Positions 43,857-51,850 of a stretch of 64,000 nt of DNA are shown one piece after another. Position 1 is the stretch's first letter; each line of letters starts with the position of its first letter. The notes under the pieces were generated by a model, which searched no databases, was not told the origin of the DNA, and was given only the letters and a program-made list of their open reading frames with translations. The stretch is from CBDCYH01 sp965224105 (GTDB taxonomy: Bacteria > Bacteroidota > Rhodothermia > Rhodothermales > JABDKH01), in assembly GCA_965224105.1 (NCBI GenBank), contig CBDCYH010000001.1:1054001-1118000 (forward strand), read 5' to 3'. The position numbers and the translations under genes were made by a program.

Positions 43857-44861
43857 CTACCGCCCCTCGAACAGATCGCGACCAGCGACGAGAGCTCGCA
43901 TTTTTGCATCCGCGATCGATCGCTTTAGCATCCAGAATCCACAATCCGGATGCACATATTTTATTCGGTCGACTCCAACATGGCTCGCTGCCTGCTCAAT
44001 TCTTTTCGCTACCAGCTCGGGTGATTCAACAACCGTAGTTTTGATATCGATCACCCCAACGCCGAAACCGATATCATCGCGTAACTTAGCGAGGCGTTTC
44101 AGTTCATCGTAACCGCGAAATGCAAACTCCATGACCATGTGGTCTACGTGAAGCTTGTTGATGTATCCAACGAGCGCATCCCACGTTCCTTTCTGGACAG
44201 ACTGGCCGCCGTAGTTCCCAAAGCAGAGATGCACGGCGGGTGTAGTCTTAACCGCGTCAAGGATTATGTTCAAGGCGTCCGCAGCCCAGCCCGCCTCATC
44301 AGGGTGGCCCGGAAGATTTGCCTCGTCAAGCTGGACGATTTCTGCATCAATTTCCCCCACCTGCGACGCGATAACCTCCGCGATCGCTGCTGCGAGTGCT
44401 CCGCGGTCACCGTAGTGGCGATCCAGAAGCGTTTTCGAAAGCATATGGGGACCGGTAATTGTGAATTTCAGCGGAGAGTTGGTGAGTCGACGCACCCGCT
44501 GGAAATCTGTAACCAGATCCAGCCCGCCTTCGCCAATCGGTCCATCAACGGATGCAGCCGGTTGTTTCCGGAAACCCATCCCGGACAGTTTTTGGAAATC
44601 GCGCACGTCCTGGCGATTCACATCCGCCCGCACATTCTCCAACGGCCGGACAAAGTATTCAATCATCCCATTGGTCTCCGGATGATTGATGTCAAACCGA
44701 TACAACTCGCCGTCTGCTACAACGTCCAACCCCGCCAGCTCCTGCGTTTTTAGTACAACTGCAGTCGCATCTGTGAGAGCCTGGCGACTCGGTGCGGCAA
44801 CGAGCCAATCGATAATCGGATACGATCCGACAACCGTTGTTTTGATTTTTGGTGATCCCAT
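43857..44861 (-). CDS. MetE C-terminal-like (cobalamin-independent methionine synthase family) protein
   Basis: The 334-residue protein is a TIM barrel like the C-terminal domain of MetE. The zinc ligands appear as His and Cys in VHLCFGNYGG and Cys in YVHPDCGFWML. A Glu/Asp lies in VQLDEANLPG. It lacks the N-terminal MetE half, so it cannot use methyltetrahydrofolate triglutamate in the classical way. Similar stand-alone proteins may transfer methyl groups from other donors. It heads the rhamnose/lactate operon, ten bases before rhaI, which suggests a link with methylated deoxysugars (inference). Its promoter lies in the divergent region 44862-45054. Confidence 0.8.
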   Translation of the reverse strand: MGSPKIKTTVVGSYPIIDWLVAAPSRQALTDATAVVLKTQELAGLDVVADGELYRFDINHPETNGMIEYFVRPLENVRADVNRQDVRDFQKLSGMGFRKQPAASVDGPIGEGGLDLVTDFQRVRRLTNSPLKFTITGPHMLSKTLLDRHYGDRGALAAAIAEVIASQVGEIDAEIVQLDEANLPGHPDEAGWAADALNIILDAVKTTPAVHLCFGNYGGQSVQKGTWDALVGYINKLHVDHMVMEFAFRGYDELKRLAKLRDDIGFGVGVIDIKTTVVESPELVAKRIEQAASHVGVDRIKYVHPDCGFWMLKRSIADAKMRALVAGRDLFEGR

Positions 44862-44956
44862 ACTTCTCGACTTTCCCCAAAGTTGCTCGACGAAAAATAC
44901 AACAATCGTCTTTCAACATCGACAGACCTGCGCCTTCTTTGCGGCGTCCTAACGCT

Positions 44957-44978
44957 CGCTACCATATATGGAATAGCG
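44957..44978. promoter_or_regulatory. Long palindrome in the divergent MetE-like/heparinase promoter region
   Basis: A perfect palindrome CCATATATGG (44962-44971) is flanked by CGCTA on the left and, after two A residues, TAGCG on the right. The whole 22-base element is an imperfect inverted repeat with dyad symmetry. It lies in the centre of the intergenic region and could bind a dimeric regulator that controls both the rhamnose operon and the lyase gene. The remaining bases of 44862-45054 hold no clear promoter boxes. Confidence 0.5.
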
Positions 44979-45054
44979 CCCTTATGCTTTGCTCCACACA
45001 TCAACCTGTCACCGACTTATATTCCGAACAATGCAACACAGGATATCTCCTACC

Positions 45055-47121
45055 ATGAAAACAGAGCTGGATCGGCGTGAGTTTGTCAAACGAACCACGG
45101 TTGGTGTCCTGGGCTTGTCGGGGGTACTCACCGCGTGTGACAACTCCTCCTCCGCCCAAGCTAGAACACACCCCTACCTGCACATCAGAAATACCGTGGG
45201 CAACAAGTTGCGGACGGTTGCAGATGTTTCCCAGTCCATCGAAAGTGGTCATTCCAAAACACTGTGGTCGAGTATCCTCAAAACAGCGGAAGGAGAGATT
45301 GGCAGCCCATCCCTACTGGCGTCATCGATGGTCCAGGACAGAAGTGCTACACAAGCCAGGCTGGAGAATCTCGACTTCATTATCTGCGAGGCTGCGGGGA
45401 AGCGGATAACTCGGAATGCACTCGCCTACCTGCTCACGGGTCGGGAGGATTTCAAGCGCACTGCATGGAATCAGCTACAAACGATTCTCGATCCGGATCG
45501 CTGGCCTGATTGGATCGACCAGGCCCACCTGCGATTCGGACATCCGGCTGGCCTCCGGACGGGGATGCTTGCGCACGACGCGGCACTCGGGTTTGATTGG
45601 TTGTTCCAGGGTCTCGACGATACAGAGCGAAGGTTCGTTGTCGATGGGTTGCTGAGAAGAGCGGTTGAGCCCTTCCTGCGATCTCTGGAGCAAGACCCCT
45701 GGTGGATGCATGACCTCAACAACTGGGCCACGACAATCTGCGGTGGACTCGGTGTCTGTGGAATGGCGCTGGACGGACATGACGACTCATCCGCAGAATT
45801 GATTCGCATAGCGACAGATACGATGCTCGCCTACTTGCAGTTATACGGCAGCGAGGGAGAGTTCAGCGAGTCTCCGGCATACGCCAACGCCACCCTGCGA
45901 CCTGTCGAATATTTTCAAGCCCTCCTATACTGGTCTGGAGGACGCGAAGGGCAGATTGCAGGGTGGCCCTTCGTTGACACGTGTTACTGGCTCAAATACC
46001 TAACGCTTCCGCCGGGGCGCGTCGCGGCCTTCGGCGACAGCCGAGCATATGCAAAACCCTGGACAAAACACGTGGCCGCGATTGCCTCGGCGTCCCGGGA
46101 TGGGATCTTGCAACAATTCTACCTCGACTACAATAGCGGCGCGGCCGGAGACCCCCTCGAATTACTGTGGTACGACGATTCCCTCGCAGGAGAAAACTCA
46201 GATTCCATCCCGCTCGGTCGCGTCTACCCAGCCTACGGCGGATGCGTGTCAAATCGCACGAGCTGGGATCCGAACGAAACCGAATGCATCGTTTATGGAA
46301 AAGCATCGCGCGAGGATAATCACGAGCACCATGATGCAGGAAGCCTATGCATTGATGCGTATGGGGAACGACTCGTTATCGACCCAGGAAGTCCCTCCTC
46401 CTATCCGCCAGATTTCTTTGAAGACGAAAGATGGAATTACTACAATGCCGGAATTGTTGGGCACAACGTGTTGATGATTGAGCAGAACGAAATGCGCTTG
46501 CCCGACTGGCAACGAGGCGACGGACCAAAGCAAAACCTGCATGAAATTACCGGCCGCTTTGTCAACTCGGATTTCTCACCTGCTGGCGGCTGGTGGCAAA
46601 TGGATCTAACCAACGCTTACCACGACGTAGTTGCGATCAAAAGGACGGTTGTGCACCTATTCCCCGGATATATTGCGGTCCTTGATACAGCCCAACTTCC
46701 CACAGCGTCCGATATCTCTCTGCGGTGGCACACAATCAACGAAGCCGAGCCGGATGATGATCACGCATTCGTTGTCCTAGGTCGGAAAGGCCAACTCTCG
46801 GCGCAAGTGATCCCGCTTGAAGGGGAAATCCGGAGTCGGAGAAAAGAACACAGCTACCAAAGTCCGTTTGATAAGGATCGAGCAGGCGAACTACTAGAGC
46901 AAAGAAACGAAAGCTATGTCGAGGTTTTAACCCGCGCAGAATCATTCACGGCGCTGACCGTATTTGCCTTGTCCAAGATTGCCGAACCACCCGGATCCTG
47001 GGAAAGATCGAGCACCAAATCCGCAATCAGTCACGGATCAGTTGAATGCACTTGGACCGAAGACTCTCTCACACTGCGAAACGTAGAGTCTGAACAAACA
47101 GTGCGAGCGACTTTAGCGTGA
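45055..47121 (+). CDS. Heparinase II/III-like polysaccharide lyase, exported lipoprotein
   Basis: The 688-residue protein starts with a Tat-like lipoprotein signal: DRREFVKR, a hydrophobic stretch and the lipobox VLTAC with Cys at 28. An alpha/alpha toroid follows (about 60-385) with PWWMHDLNNWATTICGGLG and SESPAYANATLRPVEY. The beta-sheet domain carries the heparinase II/III signature SREDNHEHHDAGSLCIDAYG and VIDPGSPS. The enzymes cleave acidic polysaccharides by beta-elimination. The ATG at 45055 begins the signal; an in-frame ATG at 44989 would add 22 odd residues. It is alone on the plus strand, divergent from the rhamnose operon and overlapping the converging ROK gene by nine bases. Whether it cuts heparin-like, alginate-like or other polymer is unknown. 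Confidence 0.88.
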   Translation: MKTELDRREFVKRTTVGVLGLSGVLTACDNSSSAQARTHPYLHIRNTVGNKLRTVADVSQSIESGHSKTLWSSILKTAEGEIGSPSLLASSMVQDRSATQARLENLDFIICEAAGKRITRNALAYLLTGREDFKRTAWNQLQTILDPDRWPDWIDQAHLRFGHPAGLRTGMLAHDAALGFDWLFQGLDDTERRFVVDGLLRRAVEPFLRSLEQDPWWMHDLNNWATTICGGLGVCGMALDGHDDSSAELIRIATDTMLAYLQLYGSEGEFSESPAYANATLRPVEYFQALLYWSGGREGQIAGWPFVDTCYWLKYLTLPPGRVAAFGDSRAYAKPWTKHVAAIASASRDGILQQFYLDYNSGAAGDPLELLWYDDSLAGENSDSIPLGRVYPAYGGCVSNRTSWDPNETECIVYGKASREDNHEHHDAGSLCIDAYGERLVIDPGSPSSYPPDFFEDERWNYYNAGIVGHNVLMIEQNEMRLPDWQRGDGPKQNLHEITGRFVNSDFSPAGGWWQMDLTNAYHDVVAIKRTVVHLFPGYIAVLDTAQLPTASDISLRWHTINEAEPDDDHAFVVLGRKGQLSAQVIPLEGEIRSRRKEHSYQSPFDKDRAGELLEQRNESYVEVLTRAESFTALTVFALSKIAEPPGSWERSSTKSAISHGSVECTWTEDSLTLRNVESEQTVRATLA

Positions 47122-48033
47122 CAGTGCCGCCTCTGTTGCAAGAAGGATTGCGCCGTGTACAACCACCTCGTCCCCCAGGCTTGTCTTGCATAGTTCGAAT
47201 GACCCTTTAAGCGGTTCGTAGACCAGCTCATCAACCTTTGCGCCTAAAGGCGTAAGAAACAGCTCCGTCGCGGCGTTGGGAACTCCTCCGCCCACAACAA
47301 TAATTTCAGGGGCGACAAGTGCGATCGCCTGGGAGATTGCCCAGGCCAAATCATTGACTCCTGCGGTCACAGCCTGTTGCGCCAACGAATCCCCCGTCGC
47401 GGCTAGGTCAAAGACCTTTTCTGCTGATGTTTGCCGACCGGCACCTGCGCCATCGATGTTGACCAGCGAGTTATAGGTCTTCGCGATCCCCGGGCCAGAA
47501 GCGGTCGATTCGACGGTTCTGTAAGAACCATCTGGTTCCGGGATTTGCAGATGACCCAACTCCATTACCGCGGGCCTGGTTGGGCCAAAGGGCGTCCCGC
47601 TTACCACCAGGCCTGCTCCAACACCCGTTCCGACGGTTACGTATAGTACGCGGTCAAATGTCCTACCTACACCGACAATCGCTTCCGCGAGGGCCGCCGC
47701 GTCACAATCGTTAGCAACCGAAACGGGAGTGGCAGACCCAAGTATCGCTCGAATCCAATCGGCAATATTGAAATACGCCCAACCTGCCACCTGATTACTG
47801 AGGAGGGTAACTCCGTTCCTGCGATCTACAGGGCCACCGAATCCGATCCCGACGGCGTCAATGAGATGGGTCTCTCTTATACTGCGTAATATTGTCTCAA
47901 GTTGTTCTCTGATGCGCTCGGCTCCCTGGGTTCGATCAATCTCACTACGCTCCAATGCTACAAGTGCCACTCCGGCTTCTTCAGCAACTCCTACCTGGAG
48001 TTTGGTACCTCCTATCTCAATTCCAATCAACAC
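47113..48033 (-). CDS. ROK-family sugar kinase or regulator-like protein without the zinc motif
   Basis: The 306-residue ROK protein has the ATP-binding IGIEIGGTKLQVG, the catalytic Asp in VANDCDAAALAE, the VTVGTGVGAGLV phosphate motif and ELGH. The usual CxCGxxGC zinc cluster after ELGH is replaced by LQIPEPDGSYRTVESTASGPG, which has no cysteine. This resembles a subset of ROK kinases that do without zinc. No DNA-binding domain is present, so it is an enzyme rather than a repressor. It probably phosphorylates glucose or an amino sugar. It starts at a GTG overlapping the isochorismatase-like gene by seven bases and ends the long minus-strand run. Confidence 0.85.
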   Translation of the reverse strand: MLIGIEIGGTKLQVGVAEEAGVALVALERSEIDRTQGAERIREQLETILRSIRETHLIDAVGIGFGGPVDRRNGVTLLSNQVAGWAYFNIADWIRAILGSATPVSVANDCDAAALAEAIVGVGRTFDRVLYVTVGTGVGAGLVVSGTPFGPTRPAVMELGHLQIPEPDGSYRTVESTASGPGIAKTYNSLVNIDGAGAGRQTSAEKVFDLAATGDSLAQQAVTAGVNDLAWAISQAIALVAPEIIVVGGGVPNAATELFLTPLGAKVDELVYEPLKGSFELCKTSLGDEVVVHGAILLATEAALSR

Positions 48034-48611
48034 GAGCCAGAATCGGCCTGAACTACGTGGGCGAACTCAACCAATCTGATCGCGCGAGCAATAAAGCCGT
48101 CCATCTCGTTGATCGCAGATTGGTGCCCTTCCTCCGAAAAACCTGCGCAACAGTCTTCAACAACCAATACTTCGTAACCCAACTGGTATGCATCGGTCGC
48201 TGTCGAGCGGACGCACCACTGTGTTGTAATACCTGCTAAAAACACGCGCGTCGTTCCGAGGTGCCGTAGGAGAGAGTCCAGGCTGGTCTTGTGGAAGGCG
48301 GAAAACCTCTTCTTAACTAGTATCCTGTCGTCAGGGGCTACCTTCAATTCTGCAAGCAGTTGACACCCGGGGGTTCCAATGATTGTGTACGCCCTGCCCT
48401 CCTTCTTCATGTGCGGAAACGCGTCTGAGAGATCTTCAGCAAACTCTTGCCGCACCCAAACAATTTCGACCTCGAGGCCTCTGGCTAGGCCAGCCAATGT
48501 ATTCGTCCGCTCTACCAATTCCTGCCTCCGTGAAGGCAACTCGCTGTCTGGCCATAGTTTCTTGTCAAAGTAGTCCTCAAGCAGGTCTACAACTATTACG
48601 GTCGACAACAT
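48027..48611 (-). CDS. Isochorismatase-like cysteine hydrolase
   Basis: This 194-residue hydrolase has the catalytic triad of the family: D9 in VVDLLEDYF, K101 in LVKKRFSAF and C133 in GITTQWCVRSTATDAY, with the cis-peptide before the cysteine region. Members hydrolyse amides such as nicotinamide, N-carbamoyl compounds or isochorismate. No biotin or NAD salvage genes are close. In this cluster it could split an amide on a sugar or amino acid. It is 18 bases downstream of the PhyH gene and overlaps the ROK gene. Confidence 0.87.
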   Translation of the reverse strand: MLSTVIVVDLLEDYFDKKLWPDSELPSRRQELVERTNTLAGLARGLEVEIVWVRQEFAEDLSDAFPHMKKEGRAYTIIGTPGCQLLAELKVAPDDRILVKKRFSAFHKTSLDSLLRHLGTTRVFLAGITTQWCVRSTATDAYQLGYEVLVVEDCCAGFSEEGHQSAINEMDGFIARAIRLVEFAHVVQADSGSC

Positions 48612-48629
48612 GTACGTTCTGTCTTGAGA

Positions 48630-49385
48630 CTAGAAGGCGGGTACGATTTCCTGCACGTCACGCCGGTAAACCCACGTTCCTTCCGTAACATAATGCGTAG
48701 CGATCGCTCGACGGAATCTGGATGCCGACCTATTCCCGTACGAACCGTGGATTGTTTTGCCTCCGAAGAAAACTCCTGCTCCTTTGGGTACCGTGAGGCG
48801 CACGATTTCCATGTCGTTGATTCCGTCGATTTCAAAAGAATACATTTTCTCCTTCCATTCTTTCCCGTCGGGATCGCTCATATCATATATGATCTCCCAC
48901 GAATCGTGATCATCGACATTTTCAGTCCTGTGCGTTGGAAAGAGCTCCTCTCGGATGTGGCTTCCCGGGACAACACACAAACCCCCGTTCTCAGCATCGG
49001 TATCGGTTAGAGCAATCCAGCATGCGATGAGCGTTTGCGGATTGCACGGGAGATAGTGCAGGTCCTGATGCATGGCAACCCCGGTTCCACCAACCGCGGC
49101 ATCACCGGCTGGTGCCTTTTCCAGATACATTGTTTGCACGACGTACGGCTTTCCTCCAGCCAATTCTTCCACGATTGCTGTCGTCATCGGATTGTTGGCG
49201 ACTCGCTTCCACATCTGGTCATCTTTGTGATGGAGTAGGTTTTCTCTCCATCCTTCGGGCTTGCCTTGTGCCTCGTACGCCACAAACGAGTCCACAAAAG
49301 CCTCGTCTAGCAAATTCTCAACAACAAGGTAGCCGTTCTTGTGATATGACTGAATGTCGGCTTGGGATAATTCGATTGTTGCCAT
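48630..49385 (-). CDS. Phytanoyl-CoA dioxygenase (PhyH) family oxygenase, subgroup B
   Basis: The 251-residue Fe(II)/2-oxoglutarate oxygenase has HxD in VAMHQDLHYL, the distal His in KTIHGSYGN and the 2-oxoglutarate Arg in SRFRRAIATHYV. It belongs with the gene at 10734-11528, with which it shares the ENGGLCVVPGSH-type loop and FRRAI end. The start at 49385 is an ATG; the first helix reads LSQADIQSYHKNGYLVVENLL, the standard PhyH opening. It is next to an SDR and an amidohydrolase. The substrate is unknown; hydroxylation or oxidative demethylation are the typical reactions. Confidence 0.88.
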   Translation of the reverse strand: MATIELSQADIQSYHKNGYLVVENLLDEAFVDSFVAYEAQGKPEGWRENLLHHKDDQMWKRVANNPMTTAIVEELAGGKPYVVQTMYLEKAPAGDAAVGGTGVAMHQDLHYLPCNPQTLIACWIALTDTDAENGGLCVVPGSHIREELFPTHRTENVDDHDSWEIIYDMSDPDGKEWKEKMYSFEIDGINDMEIVRLTVPKGAGVFFGGKTIHGSYGNRSASRFRRAIATHYVTEGTWVYRRDVQEIVPAF

Positions 49386-49424
49386 TTTAGTTTACGCGTT
49401 CTATCTGATAAAATATTTCGTAAC

Positions 49425-50189
49425 TCAAAGTCTCTCCACGAGCATGCCACCGTCAACCAGAATGGAAGTGCCCGTGGAGTAGGGAAAGTCTCCTCGGACG
49501 AATGCCGCTACGGCGCGGCCCACATCGTCTGGTAATCCCCATCTATTCTGCAGCGCCAGGCCAGCCTCAAATTTTTGATCGTACTTCTCCTTAACGCCAC
49601 TCGTCATGTCTGTTGCAATGATGCCTGGACGAATTTCATACACCGGAATCCCTACCTCGGCCAGTCGCACGGCGAATAATTTGGAAGCCATCGATTGACC
49701 CGCCTTGGAGATACAGTAATCTCCCCTGGACGGCGAAGCAACCGTAGAAGAAATCGATGTTATGTTGATGATGCATTTTTCGCCGTTCGGTCTGTCGTCC
49801 GCGATCATCGCATTAGCGACTTCCTGGGTCAGGAAATAGGGGCCCTTCAGGTTAATGTCGATTACCCAGTCAAAACTGTCGACCGTCGCCTCCAACAGAT
49901 CCTGTCGCTTGGACGGCGCAACCCCAGCGTTATTAACCAGCACATCAATGTGCCCGAAATGTCGCACAGCATCTCGCACGAGTTTTTTTCTGTCCGCGTC
50001 ATCACTTACGTCAGATTGAAAGTAAGCCACCTCAGTGCCATGTGCCCGAAGGTCAGATATGACTGGCTTGACGTCCGTCTCAGCTTTCCTTCCGGTCAAC
50101 GCTAGAACGCAGTTTTCTCCGGCGAGAGCTTTCGCGATGCCGAGCCCAATACCTCGACATCCACCTGTGATAAGTGCGACTCGTTTCAT
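49425..50189 (-). CDS. Short-chain dehydrogenase/reductase
   Basis: This 254-residue classical SDR has the cofactor motif TGGCRGIG (8-15), NNAG at 86-89, and a catalytic Ser in NITSISS with the YxxxK pair Y158 and K162. The C terminus ends in TGTSILVDGGM, a standard SDR feature. NAD(P)-dependent sugar or keto-sugar reduction is likely. In a cluster with GH88, a cupin and isomerases it could serve as the 2-keto-3-deoxygluconate-forming reductase (KduD-like) that the pathway would otherwise lack here. This role is an inference from context. The gaps to its neighbours are 39 and 21 bases. Confidence 0.87.
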   Translation of the reverse strand: MKRVALITGGCRGIGLGIAKALAGENCVLALTGRKAETDVKPVISDLRAHGTEVAYFQSDVSDDADRKKLVRDAVRHFGHIDVLVNNAGVAPSKRQDLLEATVDSFDWVIDINLKGPYFLTQEVANAMIADDRPNGEKCIINITSISSTVASPSRGDYCISKAGQSMASKLFAVRLAEVGIPVYEIRPGIIATDMTSGVKEKYDQKFEAGLALQNRWGLPDDVGRAVAAFVRGDFPYSTGTSILVDGGMLVERL

Positions 50190-50210
50190 TTATCGGTTTG
50201 ATTCTTTAAC

Positions 50211-51365
50211 TCAGACTTTTCTAAGATCGGGCACGTCTACCCATTCTCGTTTTCTCCACGAATCTAGCCCCAATTCCGCAAGCTGCACGCCCTTGGCCCC
50301 TTCCAATAAGTCGTATTTGAAAGGAGTATCTGCTACCACATGCTTTAGAAACATTTCCCATTGCACCTTGAAAGCATTGTCGTATGACTTACCGTCGTCG
50401 ACCTTTTCCCAGCTTTCAAAAAATTGAATGGGCTGGGGGACATCTGGATTCCAAACCGGTTTAGGTGTTTCTGCATACGACTGCGTAAAACACTCCCTCA
50501 GTCCCGCCATGGCAGAACCCTCTGTACCGTCAACCTGAAGAGTGAGCAAGTCATCTCGTCGGACCCGCACGGTCCAGGAAGAATTAAACTGGGCGATTAC
50601 TTCGTTGTCAAGTTGGAAAGTTGTGTACGCAGCATCATCAGCGGTGCATGTATACTCGTTTCCGTTCTCATCCCATCGCTTTTTGATGTGAGTTGCTCCT
50701 AGGCACGACAGCGCCTGGACATCTCCAAACAAGTTATCCAAAACATACCGCCAGTGACAAAGCATGTCCAGCATAATGCCACCTCCATCTTCAACCCGGT
50801 AATTCCACGACGGGCGCTGTGCTTCCACGCGATCGCCTTCAAAAACCCAATACCCAAACTCACCACGAACCGACAAAATCTTTCCGAAAAAACCATCGTC
50901 GATAAGTGATTTTATTTTCAACAAACCCGGCAGCCAAAGTTTATCCTGTACTACTCCGTGTTTGACACCAGCGGCTCGGGCCAACGAAAAAAGTTTGTAC
51001 GCATCTTCAGTTGTGAGCGCCGTTGGCTTTTCGCAGTAAACGTGTTTGCCTGCGTTAATCGCTCTGGAGCAATCTGGTACACGCCTCGATGTAGCCTGCG
51101 CGTCGAAATAAATCTGACAATCGTCCGCGGCCAGGGCTTCATCCAGGTTTGTCGTCCAGCGAGTCAATCCCGCCCGCTCCGCAAGCTTTTTCAGCTTTTC
51201 AGGGTTACGCCCAACCAACACAGGTTCCGGAATTATCCTGGATCCGTCGTCCAGTCGCACACCACCCTGGTCACGGATCGCTACAATCGATCTAAGCAGG
51301 TGTTGGTTAGTACCCATCCGCCCCGTTACTCCGTTCATCGCTATTCCAACATGGATATCTTGCAT
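50211..51365 (-). CDS. Gfo/Idh/MocA-family oxidoreductase
   Basis: The 384-residue protein has a Rossmann domain beginning VGIAMNGVTGRMG and the family motif GKHVYCEKPTAL, whose Lys binds the nicotinamide region. The C-terminal beta domain contains EFGYWVFEG and the GGGIMLDMLCHWRYVLDNLFG stretch in two blocks, which place a His near the active site. Members oxidise or reduce sugars, inositols or pseudo-sugars with NAD(P). It is longer than the usual 330-350 residues because of an insert after the first strand. It lies between the SDR and the cupin in the uronate-related stretch of the cluster. Confidence 0.88.
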   Translation of the reverse strand: MQDIHVGIAMNGVTGRMGTNQHLLRSIVAIRDQGGVRLDDGSRIIPEPVLVGRNPEKLKKLAERAGLTRWTTNLDEALAADDCQIYFDAQATSRRVPDCSRAINAGKHVYCEKPTALTTEDAYKLFSLARAAGVKHGVVQDKLWLPGLLKIKSLIDDGFFGKILSVRGEFGYWVFEGDRVEAQRPSWNYRVEDGGGIMLDMLCHWRYVLDNLFGDVQALSCLGATHIKKRWDENGNEYTCTADDAAYTTFQLDNEVIAQFNSSWTVRVRRDDLLTLQVDGTEGSAMAGLRECFTQSYAETPKPVWNPDVPQPIQFFESWEKVDDGKSYDNAFKVQWEMFLKHVVADTPFKYDLLEGAKGVQLAELGLDSWRKREWVDVPDLRKV

Positions 51366-51388
51366 AGGTCGTTGTTGAAAACTCGTTG

Positions 51389-51823
51389 TTAAACTATTTG
51401 TGATTGCGAACCGCTTGGTAGTGCGGGGGCATCTACGCCCGCTCGCGGGAGTGTCCCATCAAGCTCCTGTCGCCAATGAGCAACGTCTCCAGCAGGCCCG
51501 TAGCAGTAAATCATTTTCATTGGCGAGTCACCTGTGTTTGTTAACTGATGATACTCTCCTGACGGGATGTGCACTGTCTGACCGGCCATTATCGTTGCTC
51601 GCTCGCTACCAAGACACATCTCCCCCTCGCCCTCGAGGATCATATACACCTCCTCCTGTTCCTGGTTATGCCACGGTACCTGACCACCACCAGGTTCAAG
51701 GACAACGAAGCCCAGAGAGAAATTCTCGCATTGAATAGGAGAAGAGCCACCCGCTACATTTTTGGTAATCCGTCTGGCCGGATAAGCACGTCCACTCATT
51801 TCGCGAATATCTACAATTGTCAT
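51389..51823 (-). CDS. Cupin-domain protein, KdgF-like candidate
   Basis: This 144-residue single-domain cupin has metal-site residues in PWHNQEQEEVYMILEGEG and HIPSGEYHQLTNTG, which correspond to the two cupin motifs. Small cupins near uronate genes include KdgF, which helps open the ring of the unsaturated uronate released by GH88 or exolytic lyases. GH88 is the gene immediately upstream in transcription order, 27 bases away, so a KdgF-like role is attractive. It could also be a sugar-binding or regulatory cupin, since the sequence alone does not decide. Confidence 0.75.
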   Translation of the reverse strand: MTIVDIREMSGRAYPARRITKNVAGGSSPIQCENFSLGFVVLEPGGGQVPWHNQEQEEVYMILEGEGEMCLGSERATIMAGQTVHIPSGEYHQLTNTGDSPMKMIYCYGPAGDVAHWRQELDGTLPRAGVDAPALPSGSQSQIV

Positions 51824-51850
51824 GGTGGGAAAGTAGGTTTTAGGCAGAGA

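Noticed and set aside
44962..44971. CCATATATGG as a eukaryotic-type CArG box
   Set aside because: The surrounding genes are plainly bacterial; as a short palindrome it is better read as a bacterial operator.
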